From: G963662265 sp963668545
GTDB lineage: Bacteria > Spirochaetota > Spirochaetia > CADAEX01
Reading direction: 5' to 3'
DNA: 64,000 bases
Assembly (NCBI GenBank): GCA_963668545.1
Contig: OY764868.1
Coordinates: 2,604,001 to 2,668,000, forward strand
Position numbers and translations under genes: made by a program. Positions 1-7,876 of the stretch are shown here, one piece after another; position 1 is the first letter of the stretch; every line of letters begins with the position of its first letter. The notes under the pieces are model-generated. The model was not told where the DNA came from. It saw nothing but the letters and a program-made list of their open reading frames with translations, and made no database searches.

Positions 1-2328
1 GAGGAAGTCAGGGAGCTGAAAAGGAAACTTTTCTCATGGAAAGAGATGTATGAGCTCAACCTTATATCTGAGGATCTTAAATCCACACAGATCCTTGTAA
101 AACTCAAAGTTGATACAACTGCTGAAGATGAAGAAGTGATATATCACGAAATAAAAAAGATACTTAATGAAAACAGGAATGACAGTGTCGACTACTTTCT
201 AGCAGGGGATCCTGTTGTCATTGTACTCATTGAAGAATATATGAAATCCGACCTTGCCCGGCTTATTCCTTTTGTAATTGTTGTTGTACTGATCACCCTC
301 TTCATGTGTTTCAGAACAACAGGGGGGGTACTTCTTCCAATAATAACAGTTATTACAAGTACAATTTGGACAGTGGGACTTATGGCTCTTTTCGGATTTT
401 ATTTCTCCCTTGTTTCAACAACACTGCCTGTTCTTCTTATTGCCATAGGGAGTGCCTACGGAATACACCTTATAAATGACTACTATGCTGAACTTAAAGC
501 AGAAAGGGAGGAATTATCACAAGAAGAGCACAGCAGGATAATCTACGAATCAATTCACAAGGTTGGCAAACCCATAGTGATGGCGGGAATAACAACTGTT
601 GCAGGATTCGCATCCCTGGCAACCAGCCCTATTATTCCTTTGAAACACTTTGCACTCTTTTCAAGTATAGGGGTTATTGCTGCTCTTGTTATTACAATTA
701 CTCTTATTCCATCACTCCTTTTAATCAGAAAACATGCTCTTAAAAGCACATCTGAAAACAAGGAATCAGTTCTCGACAACCTTTTTTCATATCTTGCAGT
801 AGCGGTAGAAAGTAAAAAGATTCTTATTTTCATCATGTCCATTGCTGTTCTCCTTGTTTCAGCTGCTGGTATCACAAAAGTTGTGGTTGACCATATCCTT
901 ATTACAAACTTCAAAAAAACAGAAGATATCAGGGTTTCTGACAGGATAATCAGGGAAAATTTCGGAGGGACAAAGATATTCAATGTAGTAATTGACGGCA
1001 GGGAAAAGGGAGCCCTTACAGATCCAGAAATCCTGAAAGCCATGGATAATCTTGATTCCTATCTTGAAAACAATTTTGAAGAGGTTGGAAAAGTTATCTC
1101 TTTTTCAGATTTTCTCAAAAGAATGAATAAGGTCATGAACTATCCGGCAATAAACAATCCAGAACCGGGAGAAGAATCACTGGCTTCAGACAACTTGTCA
1201 GGTATGAGCTTTATGGATTCAGACGGATCAGGGATCTCTTCCTTTTTAGATGGGGGAGCAGGCTCTTCATTCTTTACAGAAGAATCCGGCACTTCACAGG
1301 GAAATAGAGTTGTTTCATCTTTCATTGAAGATAATACTGGAACTGACAATGTAAATACAGCAGTATCAGCAGAAGATTATACAGCCCTCCTTAATGAAAA
1401 AATGACTGCAAATGATTTTCTTGCACTTCTTTCTGAAAAACTTGCTTCAACAGATACAACAAATCCAGATGCTGATTCGGTTATTAAAGAACTCTTTAAA
1501 GACTATAACTATAAAGGGGAAAAATATAACGAGATACCGTATGATCCTTCTAATTATCCTGCAGAAACCAGGGAGGAACTTAAAAACCTTGTTTCCCAGT
1601 ATCTTCTCCTTTATTCAGGGAACCTTGATTCCTATTCAGATGATGCTATTGAACCTTCCAAAGCAATCATGGTTGTACAGATGAAAACTATAAACACTGT
1701 ACCTGTAAGAAAGATAAGCAGAATAATAAAAGATTATGCAGCTGAAAATTTTCCTGAAGGATATGATGTATCAATTGCAGGATATGCAGATATGGAAAAT
1801 GCAATGACAACCCTGATAACAGGATCACAGGTTTCAAGTCTGATACTTTCACTGCTTCTTGTATTTATAATTGTTTCCTTTTTTTTCAGATCAGTATCAG
1901 CAGGATTATTCGGGGTTATTCCCCTTTCATTTGCAATAGTAATCAATTTCGGGGTAATGGGTTTTGCCCGCATAAGACTGGATATGGTCACAGCAATGAT
2001 AGCATCAATTGCTGTAGGTATCGGTATCGACTATACAATTCATTTCCTGAGTGCATACAGACATGAAAGACTTCTTTCTGACAACATAAAAACTGTAACT
2101 GAAAATACAATGCAGACAGCCGGCAAAGCTATTCTCTTCAATGCAGCAGCAGTTGCAGCCGGGTTTCTCGTGCTCTGCTTTTCAAACTTCACAACACTCA
2201 GATATATCGGCCTTCTTGTAGCACTTACAATGCTGACATCCTCTATAGCAGCACTGACAGTTCTGCCGGTGCTTTTGAACATATTCAAACCTGCTTTTAT
2301 TGAAAAACAGGAATTAAAAGCCAAATAA
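1..2328 (+). CDS. RND/MMPL family exporter (HAE3-like), 5' end outside window
   Basis: Inner-membrane proton-driven RND-type transporter of the MMPL/HAE3 kind. The frame is open from base 1, so the first transmembrane helix and start lie outside the window; the first Met inside is at 46. Residues below count from that Met. Hydrophobic helices cluster at about 75-240 and again at 590-745, with a large extracytoplasmic loop between them. The loop holds a Ser/Gly/Asp-rich stretch near 390-430. The second half keeps the family motif GIGIDYTIH, whose Asp is the usual proton-relay residue; the matching site in the first half reads AIGSAYGIH, with Ala in place of Asp. It is followed directly by a LolA-like protein and a beta-barrel protein, which suggests export of lipid or a hydrophobic substrate to the outer membrane. 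Substrate unknown. Confidence 0.9.
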   Translation, partial: EEVRELKRKLFSWKEMYELNLISEDLKSTQILVKLKVDTTAEDEEVIYHEIKKILNENRNDSVDYFLAGDPVVIVLIEEYMKSDLARLIPFVIVVVLITLFMCFRTTGGVLLPIITVITSTIWTVGLMALFGFYFSLVSTTLPVLLIAIGSAYGIHLINDYYAELKAEREELSQEEHSRIIYESIHKVGKPIVMAGITTVAGFASLATSPIIPLKHFALFSSIGVIAALVITITLIPSLLLIRKHALKSTSENKESVLDNLFSYLAVAVESKKILIFIMSIAVLLVSAAGITKVVVDHILITNFKKTEDIRVSDRIIRENFGGTKIFNVVIDGREKGALTDPEILKAMDNLDSYLENNFEEVGKVISFSDFLKRMNKVMNYPAINNPEPGEESLASDNLSGMSFMDSDGSGISSFLDGGAGSSFFTEESGTSQGNRVVSSFIEDNTGTDNVNTAVSAEDYTALLNEKMTANDFLALLSEKLASTDTTNPDADSVIKELFKDYNYKGEKYNEIPYDPSNYPAETREELKNLVSQYLLLYSGNLDSYSDDAIEPSKAIMVVQMKTINTVPVRKISRIIKDYAAENFPEGYDVSIAGYADMENAMTTLITGSQVSSLILSLLLVFIIVSFFFRSVSAGLFGVIPLSFAIVINFGVMGFARIRLDMVTAMIASIAVGIGIDYTIHFLSAYRHERLLSDNIKTVTENTMQTAGKAILFNAAAVAAGFLVLCFSNFTTLRYIGLLVALTMLTSSIAALTVLPVLLNIFKPAFIEKQELKAK

Positions 2329-2349
2329 ATGAAATTTCAGGAGAAAACT

Positions 2350-3126
2350 ATGAAATCAGAAAAAATTACACTACTTGCTGCTGTAATAATATTTATCGCA
2401 GCTGCCTCATCATTCTGTCTGACAGGGACTGAAATTGCACAGAATGCTCATGACAGAGATACAGGAGACACATCACACGCTCTTATGCAGATGGATCTCG
2501 TGGACAAGGATGGAACTGTAAACTCCAGGCTTGTTGAAACATGGAGAATGGAGGATGAAAAAGACCTTGATAAACTGATGATGGTTTTTCATAAACCTGC
2601 ATCTGTTAAAGACACAAGGTTTCTTGTCGTTGAAAATGAAGGGAGGGATGATGATAAATGGATATATCTTCCAGCCCTTAAAAAGGTAAGAAGAATCGAT
2701 TCAAGCGAGGGGGGGAACTCTTTCATGGGTACTGACTTCACATATGATGATATGGAAACCAGAAAAGTGGAAGAAGATAATCACGATCTTTTAAAAGAGG
2801 AAAAAACAGGGAATTATGACTGTTATGTAATCAAAGCTGTATCTGTGGATCCTGAAAACAGCCAGTACGGACAGAGGATCAGCTGGATCGACAAGGAAAC
2901 CTGGGTACCTGTAAAGATGGAGCTTTATGATAAAAAAAACAACCTTGAAAAGGTTGTTACAGCAGACAGGATTGAGAATGTACAGGGGTTGTGGACCATA
3001 ATAAAAACAACCATGAAAAATGTTCAGACAGGCCATTCAACAGTACTTTCAATACAGAAGCTTGTATACAACGAAAACCTGAACCCTGCCCTGTTTTCAA
3101 CACAGTTTCTTAAAACAGGACGATAG
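2350..3126 (+). CDS. LolA-like outer-membrane lipoprotein-sorting family protein
   Basis: Secreted, probably periplasmic protein of about 258 residues with a LolA-like fold (COG2834 type). A hydrophobic signal peptide covers residues 1-22. The body has the family signature of a Trp-rich beta sandwich, for example DDKWIYLPALKKVRRI and FMGTDFTYDDME. The frame also has an ATG at 2329 touching the previous stop, but the ATG at 2350 has a clear Shine-Dalgarno site (CAGGAG, 6 nt spacing), so I prefer 2350. Proteins of this type next to HAE3 RND pumps are commonly found and are thought to carry the substrate across the periplasm; that role is inferred here from position. Confidence 0.85.
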   Translation: MKSEKITLLAAVIIFIAAASSFCLTGTEIAQNAHDRDTGDTSHALMQMDLVDKDGTVNSRLVETWRMEDEKDLDKLMMVFHKPASVKDTRFLVVENEGRDDDKWIYLPALKKVRRIDSSEGGNSFMGTDFTYDDMETRKVEEDNHDLLKEEKTGNYDCYVIKAVSVDPENSQYGQRISWIDKETWVPVKMELYDKKNNLEKVVTADRIENVQGLWTIIKTTMKNVQTGHSTVLSIQKLVYNENLNPALFSTQFLKTGR

Positions 3127-3135
3127 GAAAGAACA

Positions 3136-4575
3136 ATGAGATACAGCAATAAACTCCCATCAATTCTCTTCCTTCTGATGTTTACAGCATCTGCTGTATT
3201 TTCCCAGGACTTTTCTTCAGGTTTCTCAGAAGGAGAATCTGATGGGACAGGGGGAGGCGGTTTTTCAGAAGATTTCGGAGACAGCAGCGGAGAAAATCCG
3301 GACAGCAGTTTCGGTGATTTTTCCGCTGTATCAGGAGATACTTCCGCATCCCCTGCCCTGAATATTGGTGGTGAAATAAAATTCCAGACACGGTATTATA
3401 CAGATGTCGATTCTTCAGAGAGGATAGAAGACATGGATATTGAATCTTTTCCGGAAGTAAAACTTAAACTTGACTACAGCGGGGAAAATTCAGAATTCAA
3501 GGCAAACCTTGTCTTCAGCCAGGACAGAATGTTCTCAGAATATGAAGATGTTATAGATGAAGCTTTTTTAAGGGTTTATTATGATAAATTCAACATTGAA
3601 ACTGGTTTCATGAAGGTTGTATGGGGAAAAGGGGATGAGCTTAAAGCAGTTGATATACTTAATCCTATCAACTATTCCGATTTCTACAACAAGGATCTTC
3701 TTGAAAGAAAAATAGCATCGCCCATGTTCAAGGTCAACCATTACGTCGGTCTTAACGGACTCCTTGAGCTTGTTTATATCCCCTACACCAGTTATCCCGA
3801 ATTTGACAGTGCATCAGACGGCAGATGGGCACCATATGATACACTGACTCTAAGCAGTTTAGCTGCAGCCGGTACAACTGTGAGCTACAAAAATAACAGA
3901 ACACTCTATTCAAGCCAGGCGGCTTTAAGATATACAAACTCATCAAACGGGTTTGATTACGGCCTTATATACAGTTACGGATTCATGCCCCTCCCCACAA
4001 CAAAGCTTGACAGCTTTACAGGGACAGGCTACGGTTCTGCAGATATAAAACCGGAAAGAGCAAACATATTCGGACTGGAAGCAGCAAAAGTACTTTTCAG
4101 TCTCAATTCACGGGCCGAGTTTGCATATTATATGAGTTCCGATATAAAAGGGGACGATCCTGATATCCAGAACAATAAAATAATGTGGGTCTTCGGCTTT
4201 GACAAAGACCTCCCGGTCAGCAGTTTTAACCTTCTCATTGAAACCCAGGGACTTTATACCCTTAACAACCGGGAAATAGAAGCATCACATACTGACCGGG
4301 ATGTAGATTATGATGAAGATGATACCTTCAGCCGGAATATTATAATCGCAAGACTGAAAGATTCGCTGAACCATGACAGGATCAGGCCGGAACTTTCCTT
4401 TACATACCATTTCGAGGATCAGGATTTCATGATACGGCCAGAAACAGAGTTTGTTCTCAAGGATGATATCAGTTTCGATATCCTCTATACATACTTTTAC
4501 GGAGATAATGACACCCCATTCGGAGCATATAATAACAACAGCTTTCTCCAGGCAAAGTTTGTCTATTCATTTTAG
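3136..4575 (+). CDS. predicted outer-membrane beta-barrel protein
   Basis: A 479-residue protein with a signal peptide (1-23, ending FTASAVFSQ), then a low-complexity Gly/Ser/Asp segment to about residue 70. The rest alternates hydrophobic and polar residues with many aromatic-ended strands. The last residues, FVYSF, end in Phe as typical for BAM-inserted outer-membrane barrels. It starts 9 nt after the LolA-like gene and shares its transcript. Position matches the DUF1302/DUF1329-type partners of HAE3 pumps in other bacteria, but I cannot assign it to a named family from the sequence alone. Confidence 0.75.
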   Translation: MRYSNKLPSILFLLMFTASAVFSQDFSSGFSEGESDGTGGGGFSEDFGDSSGENPDSSFGDFSAVSGDTSASPALNIGGEIKFQTRYYTDVDSSERIEDMDIESFPEVKLKLDYSGENSEFKANLVFSQDRMFSEYEDVIDEAFLRVYYDKFNIETGFMKVVWGKGDELKAVDILNPINYSDFYNKDLLERKIASPMFKVNHYVGLNGLLELVYIPYTSYPEFDSASDGRWAPYDTLTLSSLAAAGTTVSYKNNRTLYSSQAALRYTNSSNGFDYGLIYSYGFMPLPTTKLDSFTGTGYGSADIKPERANIFGLEAAKVLFSLNSRAEFAYYMSSDIKGDDPDIQNNKIMWVFGFDKDLPVSSFNLLIETQGLYTLNNREIEASHTDRDVDYDEDDTFSRNIIIARLKDSLNHDRIRPELSFTYHFEDQDFMIRPETEFVLKDDISFDILYTYFYGDNDTPFGAYNNNSFLQAKFVYSF

Positions 4576-4655
4576 ACAATAAGGTCAGATTGTCATCCTT
4601 CTGTCTTGCAACCCCGGAAATCAAAGGATAATACTGCATTTTGATATTATACATT

Positions 4656-4689
4656 AAAGCTGCATGCCGGACAGGTATGCAGCTTTTTT
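4656..4689 (+). terminator. rho-independent terminator of the RND operon
   Basis: Perfect 10-bp stem (4656-4665 with 4677-4686), 11-nt loop, then a run of T. It follows the barrel gene and just overlaps the stop codon of the convergent methyltransferase gene. Confidence 0.85.
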
Positions 4690-5269
4690 AATCATGTTCT
4701 TTTAACACAGTCAGGAGTACAGTTCGCCCCCCCTTCCCTTCAGGTTTTCCAAGAACTGTAAATCCTATTTTTTCAACATCTGATAAAAGCTTCCCATACT
4801 TTTTCATGCTCACATGAAAGGAGGGTTCAACAATAAGGAATTTACCCCCAGGCTTTAAAAACATTTTCACCTCTTCCAGAAATGAAACATAATCTCCTGT
4901 TTCATGGACCATATAATAGGCCAGAATAAAATCCGCCTTCAGGTTTCTCTCAAGACCTATTTTCCCCTCACCGGTTTTATGGAAAATTATCCTTTCTTCC
5001 AAACCTGCTCTCAGGGCTTTTTTCCGCACAGTCTCAAGCATTCTCTCCTGGAGATCAACAGCAAAAACTTTTCCTGATCTGCCGACCATTTCAGCCATGG
5101 CAATTGTAAAGAACCCGGGGCCGCATCCGAGATCAACTGCAGTATCCCCTTCCCCGATATACTCGCCGACAATGTTTTCCGGTTTCTGCATCATTCTTCT
5201 GAGGCCATTATCAAGTAAAAACGAAAGATAATGAGGGCACACATCTGTCATCTCCTTTTTCAATATCAT
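4688..5269 (-). CDS. class I SAM-dependent methyltransferase
   Basis: Cytoplasmic 193-residue methyltransferase of the UbiE/Methyltransf_11-31 type. The SAM-binding motif I VDLGCGPGFFTIAM is at about residues 45-58, motif II FAVDLQERML at about 73-82, and a post-motif LKPGGKFLIVEPSFH follows near 143. Start ATG has the Shine-Dalgarno AAAGGAG with 7 nt spacing. It lies downstream of the MarR gene on the same strand. A close copy of the MarR operator sits between the two genes (5282-5309), so it may have its own MarR-controlled promoter. Substrate unknown; small molecule methylation or detoxification is a guess. Confidence 0.85.
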   Translation of the reverse strand: MILKKEMTDVCPHYLSFLLDNGLRRMMQKPENIVGEYIGEGDTAVDLGCGPGFFTIAMAEMVGRSGKVFAVDLQERMLETVRKKALRAGLEERIIFHKTGEGKIGLERNLKADFILAYYMVHETGDYVSFLEEVKMFLKPGGKFLIVEPSFHVSMKKYGKLLSDVEKIGFTVLGKPEGKGGRTVLLTVLKEHD

Positions 5270-5281
5270 TTCAAACTCCTT

Positions 5282-5309
5282 TCAAAGTGTATACCTGCTA
5301 AACACTAAG
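5282..5309. promoter_or_regulatory. second copy of MarR-type operator
   Basis: Read on the minus strand this 28-bp stretch matches the perfect palindrome at 5780-5812 at 22 of 28 positions, sharing TAGTGT, TAGCA and TATACACT. It lies 12 nt past the marR stop codon and 12 nt before the methyltransferase start, the right place to control that gene separately. Confidence 0.6.
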
Positions 5310-5321
5310 TTATTATTTTTT

Positions 5322-5777
5322 CTATGAATTGATTCTCCTTTCAAGAAAATCCTCTACCCTGCTCATAAAAGATCTGATTGTATCAAGCTTGTCATCTTCA
5401 AGTGTCTGAAGATATTTTATAAACCCGCCATCCATTGTTTCATGCCATTTTTTATGTTCATTAAATGCTGTTCTACCTGTTTCTGTCAAAGAAACTACAG
5501 AACGGGAGATATTATCAGGATCAGGTTCTTTTACAGAAAGCTTCTTCAGTTCCAGCTTCTTGAGGCCCTGTGATACAGCACCTTTTGTAATTCCCAGAAT
5601 TCTGGCAATATCTGAAACACTTGAACATGGATTGTTTCCAATTATTTCAATGAGATGAATCTCGCTATGGGTAAGAAAACTTCCTGTTCCGAATTTTCTG
5701 GGTTTCCTGTCAAGTTTCTGAACAAGCTCCATGATCCTGAAAAATTTTCCACTCATCAGATTAATTTTATCAGCCAT
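5322..5777 (-). CDS. MarR family transcriptional regulator
   Basis: A 151-residue winged-helix dimeric repressor. The winged helix spans about residues 35-105, with recognition region SVSDIARILGITKGAVSQGLKKLE and the wing VKEPDPDNISRSVVSLT. It is divergent from the DUF401 gene and upstream of the methyltransferase. Its start codon lies only 2 nt from a perfect 33-bp palindrome, so binding there would block both its own leader and the divergent promoter. No normal Shine-Dalgarno is visible before the ATG, because the palindrome occupies that space; translation may be weak or leaderless. Ligand unknown. Confidence 0.9.
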   Translation of the reverse strand: MADKINLMSGKFFRIMELVQKLDRKPRKFGTGSFLTHSEIHLIEIIGNNPCSSVSDIARILGITKGAVSQGLKKLELKKLSVKEPDPDNISRSVVSLTETGRTAFNEHKKWHETMDGGFIKYLQTLEDDKLDTIRSFMSRVEDFLERRINS

Positions 5778-5779
5778 GT

Positions 5780-5812
5780 GACCATAGTGTATAGCAACTA
5801 TACACTATGGTC
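5780..5812. promoter_or_regulatory. MarR operator, perfect 15-bp inverted repeat
   Basis: Arms 5780-5794 and 5798-5812 are exact reverse complements around a 3-nt centre. It lies between divergent marR and the DUF401 gene. A related copy occurs at 5282-5309. Confidence 0.8.
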
Positions 5813-5863
5813 AATAGACATAACAAAAAGTTTATTCCCTTCCTTCTATGAAGGGGAGAGTAT

Positions 5864-7186
5864 GTGATTTACTTTTATCAACAGTTCCACTATATTAGGA
5901 ACATGGAATATATCATGGCAGCTCCGGTAATAATAAAAATCCTCACTTCGCTTGCAGTAATGCTTCTGGCAGATAAATTTGTAAGAAATCTCCCCCTTTC
6001 AATGGCATTCGGAATTGCAGTACTTGCTGCATGGTCGGGACACAACCTGAAAACAGCAGCTGACATCACATTCAAAACTGTACTCAGTACTGATTATATA
6101 ATACTGCTTATAATGATATTCATGCTGGTATGGCTAAGTTCCCAGATGAAGGAAAGCAGGATTATGGAGGATCTTGTCACTTCTCTAAAAAGCAGGCTTT
6201 CCGGTAAAATTCTGTTTATAGTTGTTCCGGCAGTTATCGGCCTGATCCCGATGCCTGGCGGCGCTCTTTTTTCAGCCCCGCTTGTCGATAACTGTGATAC
6301 AGAAAAAAGCATTCAGAATGAACTGAAATCCCAGATAAACTACTGGTTCCGCCACATATGGGAATACTGGTTCCCCCTTTATGCTGGTGTTATTCTTGCT
6401 GTACAGATAACCGGCCTTGAAATATGGCAGATTGCTGCTGTCAACTTTCCAATCACAGTTTTCTCAATCTTCGGAGGATATCTTCTGCTTTTAAGAAAAC
6501 TTGATATTGAAACAGAGAAACATAAGCAGGAAGAAAAGCTCCCTGTACTGGTTCATCTCATGCCGATAATTATTATTGTAGGCTGTTACATTATGATAAG
6601 CATATTTTTCCCGGGAATAAAATCAGTGTCTAAGTATTTGCCCATGGGACTCAGTATCCTGATATCCATGATTGCTACACAGATCAGAAGGCCGATCTCA
6701 TTCGAGAAATGGCTGAAAATAATCTTTTCAAGAAAAATATTCGACATGGTACTTATTGTCGGAGTCATAAGGATTTACAGTGTATTCATAGAATCAAGAC
6801 TTCCGGACGGGACATTCCTCATTGAAATACTCAGGAATGAACTCTCTGTTTCAGGGATTCCGCCGCTGATGCTGGTAATGCTGCTTCCGCTCATAAGCGG
6901 TTTTGCAACAGGAATAGCAATAGGATTTGTCGGGGCAAGCTTCCCCATTGTAATAAGCATAATAGGGCCTGATCCTTCGCTTGCCGTGTTGTTATCCACT
7001 GTTTCAATTGCATATGCATCCGGCCATATCGGGCAGCTGCTGTCCCCTGTCCATGTTTGCAACATTGTGACAAACAGATATTTCAAAACCGATCTCATAA
7101 AAACAACAATCAGACTACTTCCCGCATGCCTTTTTATACTTGCAGGTGCATTCTTTTCATCATTCTGCGTCAATCTCATTTTCTGA
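5864..7186 (+). CDS. DUF401 family integral membrane protein
   Basis: Polytopic inner-membrane protein of about 440 residues with some ten to twelve hydrophobic helices. The family hallmark GLIPMPGGALFSAPLVD is present near residue 125-140, and the C-terminal half has the Gly-rich GFATGIAIGFVGASFP. DUF401 belongs to the ion-transporter-like permeases; the substrate is not known. Start is uncertain: GTG at 5864 has a strong Shine-Dalgarno (AAGGGGAG, 5 nt spacing), while ATG at 5903 or 5915 would give a more typical N-terminus starting MAAPVIIKIL. Control by the divergent MarR is likely from the operator at 5780-5812. Confidence 0.85.
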   Translation: MIYFYQQFHYIRNMEYIMAAPVIIKILTSLAVMLLADKFVRNLPLSMAFGIAVLAAWSGHNLKTAADITFKTVLSTDYIILLIMIFMLVWLSSQMKESRIMEDLVTSLKSRLSGKILFIVVPAVIGLIPMPGGALFSAPLVDNCDTEKSIQNELKSQINYWFRHIWEYWFPLYAGVILAVQITGLEIWQIAAVNFPITVFSIFGGYLLLLRKLDIETEKHKQEEKLPVLVHLMPIIIIVGCYIMISIFFPGIKSVSKYLPMGLSILISMIATQIRRPISFEKWLKIIFSRKIFDMVLIVGVIRIYSVFIESRLPDGTFLIEILRNELSVSGIPPLMLVMLLPLISGFATGIAIGFVGASFPIVISIIGPDPSLAVLLSTVSIAYASGHIGQLLSPVHVCNIVTNRYFKTDLIKTTIRLLPACLFILAGAFFSSFCVNLIF

Positions 7187-7203
7187 ATTATCCAGAAAGC
7201 TTC

Positions 7204-7244
7204 CTTTCAGATAAAAAAAGACTCCTCTTTTTTTTATCTGAAAG
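7204..7244 (+). terminator. terminator-like hairpin after DUF401 gene
   Basis: An 18-bp A/T-rich inverted repeat (CTTTCAGATA... with its complement ending ...TATCTGAAAG), one bulged T, loop of 4, with a long T run inside the right arm. It follows the DUF401 stop by 18 nt. Confidence 0.7.
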
Positions 7245-7279
7245 CATGTTTTTTTCTTCATTACTGTAATATAATAATT

Positions 7280-7380
7280 AGGGCACCAACCTAAGGCTAC
7301 CCGCAGGGTGCAGATGTCCCCTGAAAAAGTCAGCCTGTCACAGCAGTTTTTTACCTGAAAAATCAGCATCAGTCATACAG
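7280..7380 (+). promoter_or_regulatory. possible structured leader RNA
   Basis: Upstream of the 29-residue peptide gene. GCACC (7283-7287) can pair with GGTGC (7307-7311), AGG with CCT outside it, and CTGA (7321-7324) with TCAG (7330-7333). The base composition is clearly more GC-rich than the flanks. I compared it by eye with c-di-GMP-I, preQ1, fluoride, TPP, cobalamin and guanidine riboswitch cores and found no match. Weak evidence: short stems only. Confidence 0.25.
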
Positions 7381-7402
7381 CAGTCAGAATGGAGGTATGT
7401 AA

Positions 7403-7492
7403 ATGCCGGGAACAACTCTGATACTGGTAATAATTGCTTTAATGTTTCTTGGGGTTTCCCTTGTGGTTTTAAAAGCAAGCAGATGGAAATAA
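7403..7492 (+). CDS. 29-residue single-span membrane peptide
   Basis: Small reading frame with an ideal Shine-Dalgarno (GGAGGT at 7391-7396, 6 nt spacing). The product is one hydrophobic helix (about residues 5-23) ending in the basic tail KASRWK. Not a family I can name; it faintly resembles the small accessory subunits of secondary transporters (MetS type), but no transporter gene lies next to it. The ribosome site and the clean membrane helix are the evidence that it is real. Confidence 0.55.
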   Translation: MPGTTLILVIIALMFLGVSLVVLKASRWK

Positions 7493-7689
7493 ACCGTAAA
7501 AATCCATTTCAGCTTCGAAAAAAGGCATCGAGTCCCATTTTTCCATCAATTTACATAACAAAACAAAAGGAATTGAATTGTTAAATGCTCATACAGCTGT
7601 TTAACTGATAACTAACACCATTTTAGCCCTTCTTTAAAACAAATATATTAGTCTATGTATAGTGTTAAATAATTGTTAAGGGGGACAAT

Positions 7690-7791
7690 ATGTTGGTAGT
7701 AAATATTTTAATAGTAATAGCAATTGTTGCTGCAGTTGTTCTTGCTTTTATTGAAGATGCACAGGAAGCACATCATAAAAAAGAATGGTAA
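7690..7791 (+). CDS. 33-residue single-span membrane peptide
   Basis: Small frame with Shine-Dalgarno AAGGGGG (7678-7684, 5 nt spacing) and ATG. An N-terminal hydrophobic helix (residues 2-20) is followed by a charged tail rich in Glu, His and Lys that ends KKEW. Size and layout resemble small subunits such as CydX or KdpF, but there is no matching complex nearby, so the partner is unknown. It is separated from the first peptide by about 200 nt that hold no other gene I can see. Confidence 0.55.
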   Translation: MLVVNILIVIAIVAAVVLAFIEDAQEAHHKKEW

Positions 7792-7832
7792 TCCGGATAC
7801 ATCAAAAGCTTTTTTCCGGAAATGCTATCTGA

Positions 7833-7876
7833 TAATTATCCCGGTAAATATACCGGGATAATTACTGTTTTTTTTC
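7833..7876. terminator. terminator hairpin between peptide gene and ABC gene
   Basis: Perfect 14-bp stem (7833-7846 with 7851-7864), tetraloop AATA. On the plus strand it runs into a T tract after 7867. It overlaps the stop codon of the convergent ABC ATPase gene and may act for both. Confidence 0.75.

Noticed and set aside
5655..5867. 70-codon plus-strand frame over marR and its operator
   Set aside because: It is antisense to marR and has no ribosome site or domain.
7280..7400. Known riboswitch upstream of the first micro-protein
   Set aside because: No match by eye to c-di-GMP-I, preQ1, fluoride, TPP, cobalamin or guanidine cores; kept only as a weak structured-leader candidate. A covariance search would decide.
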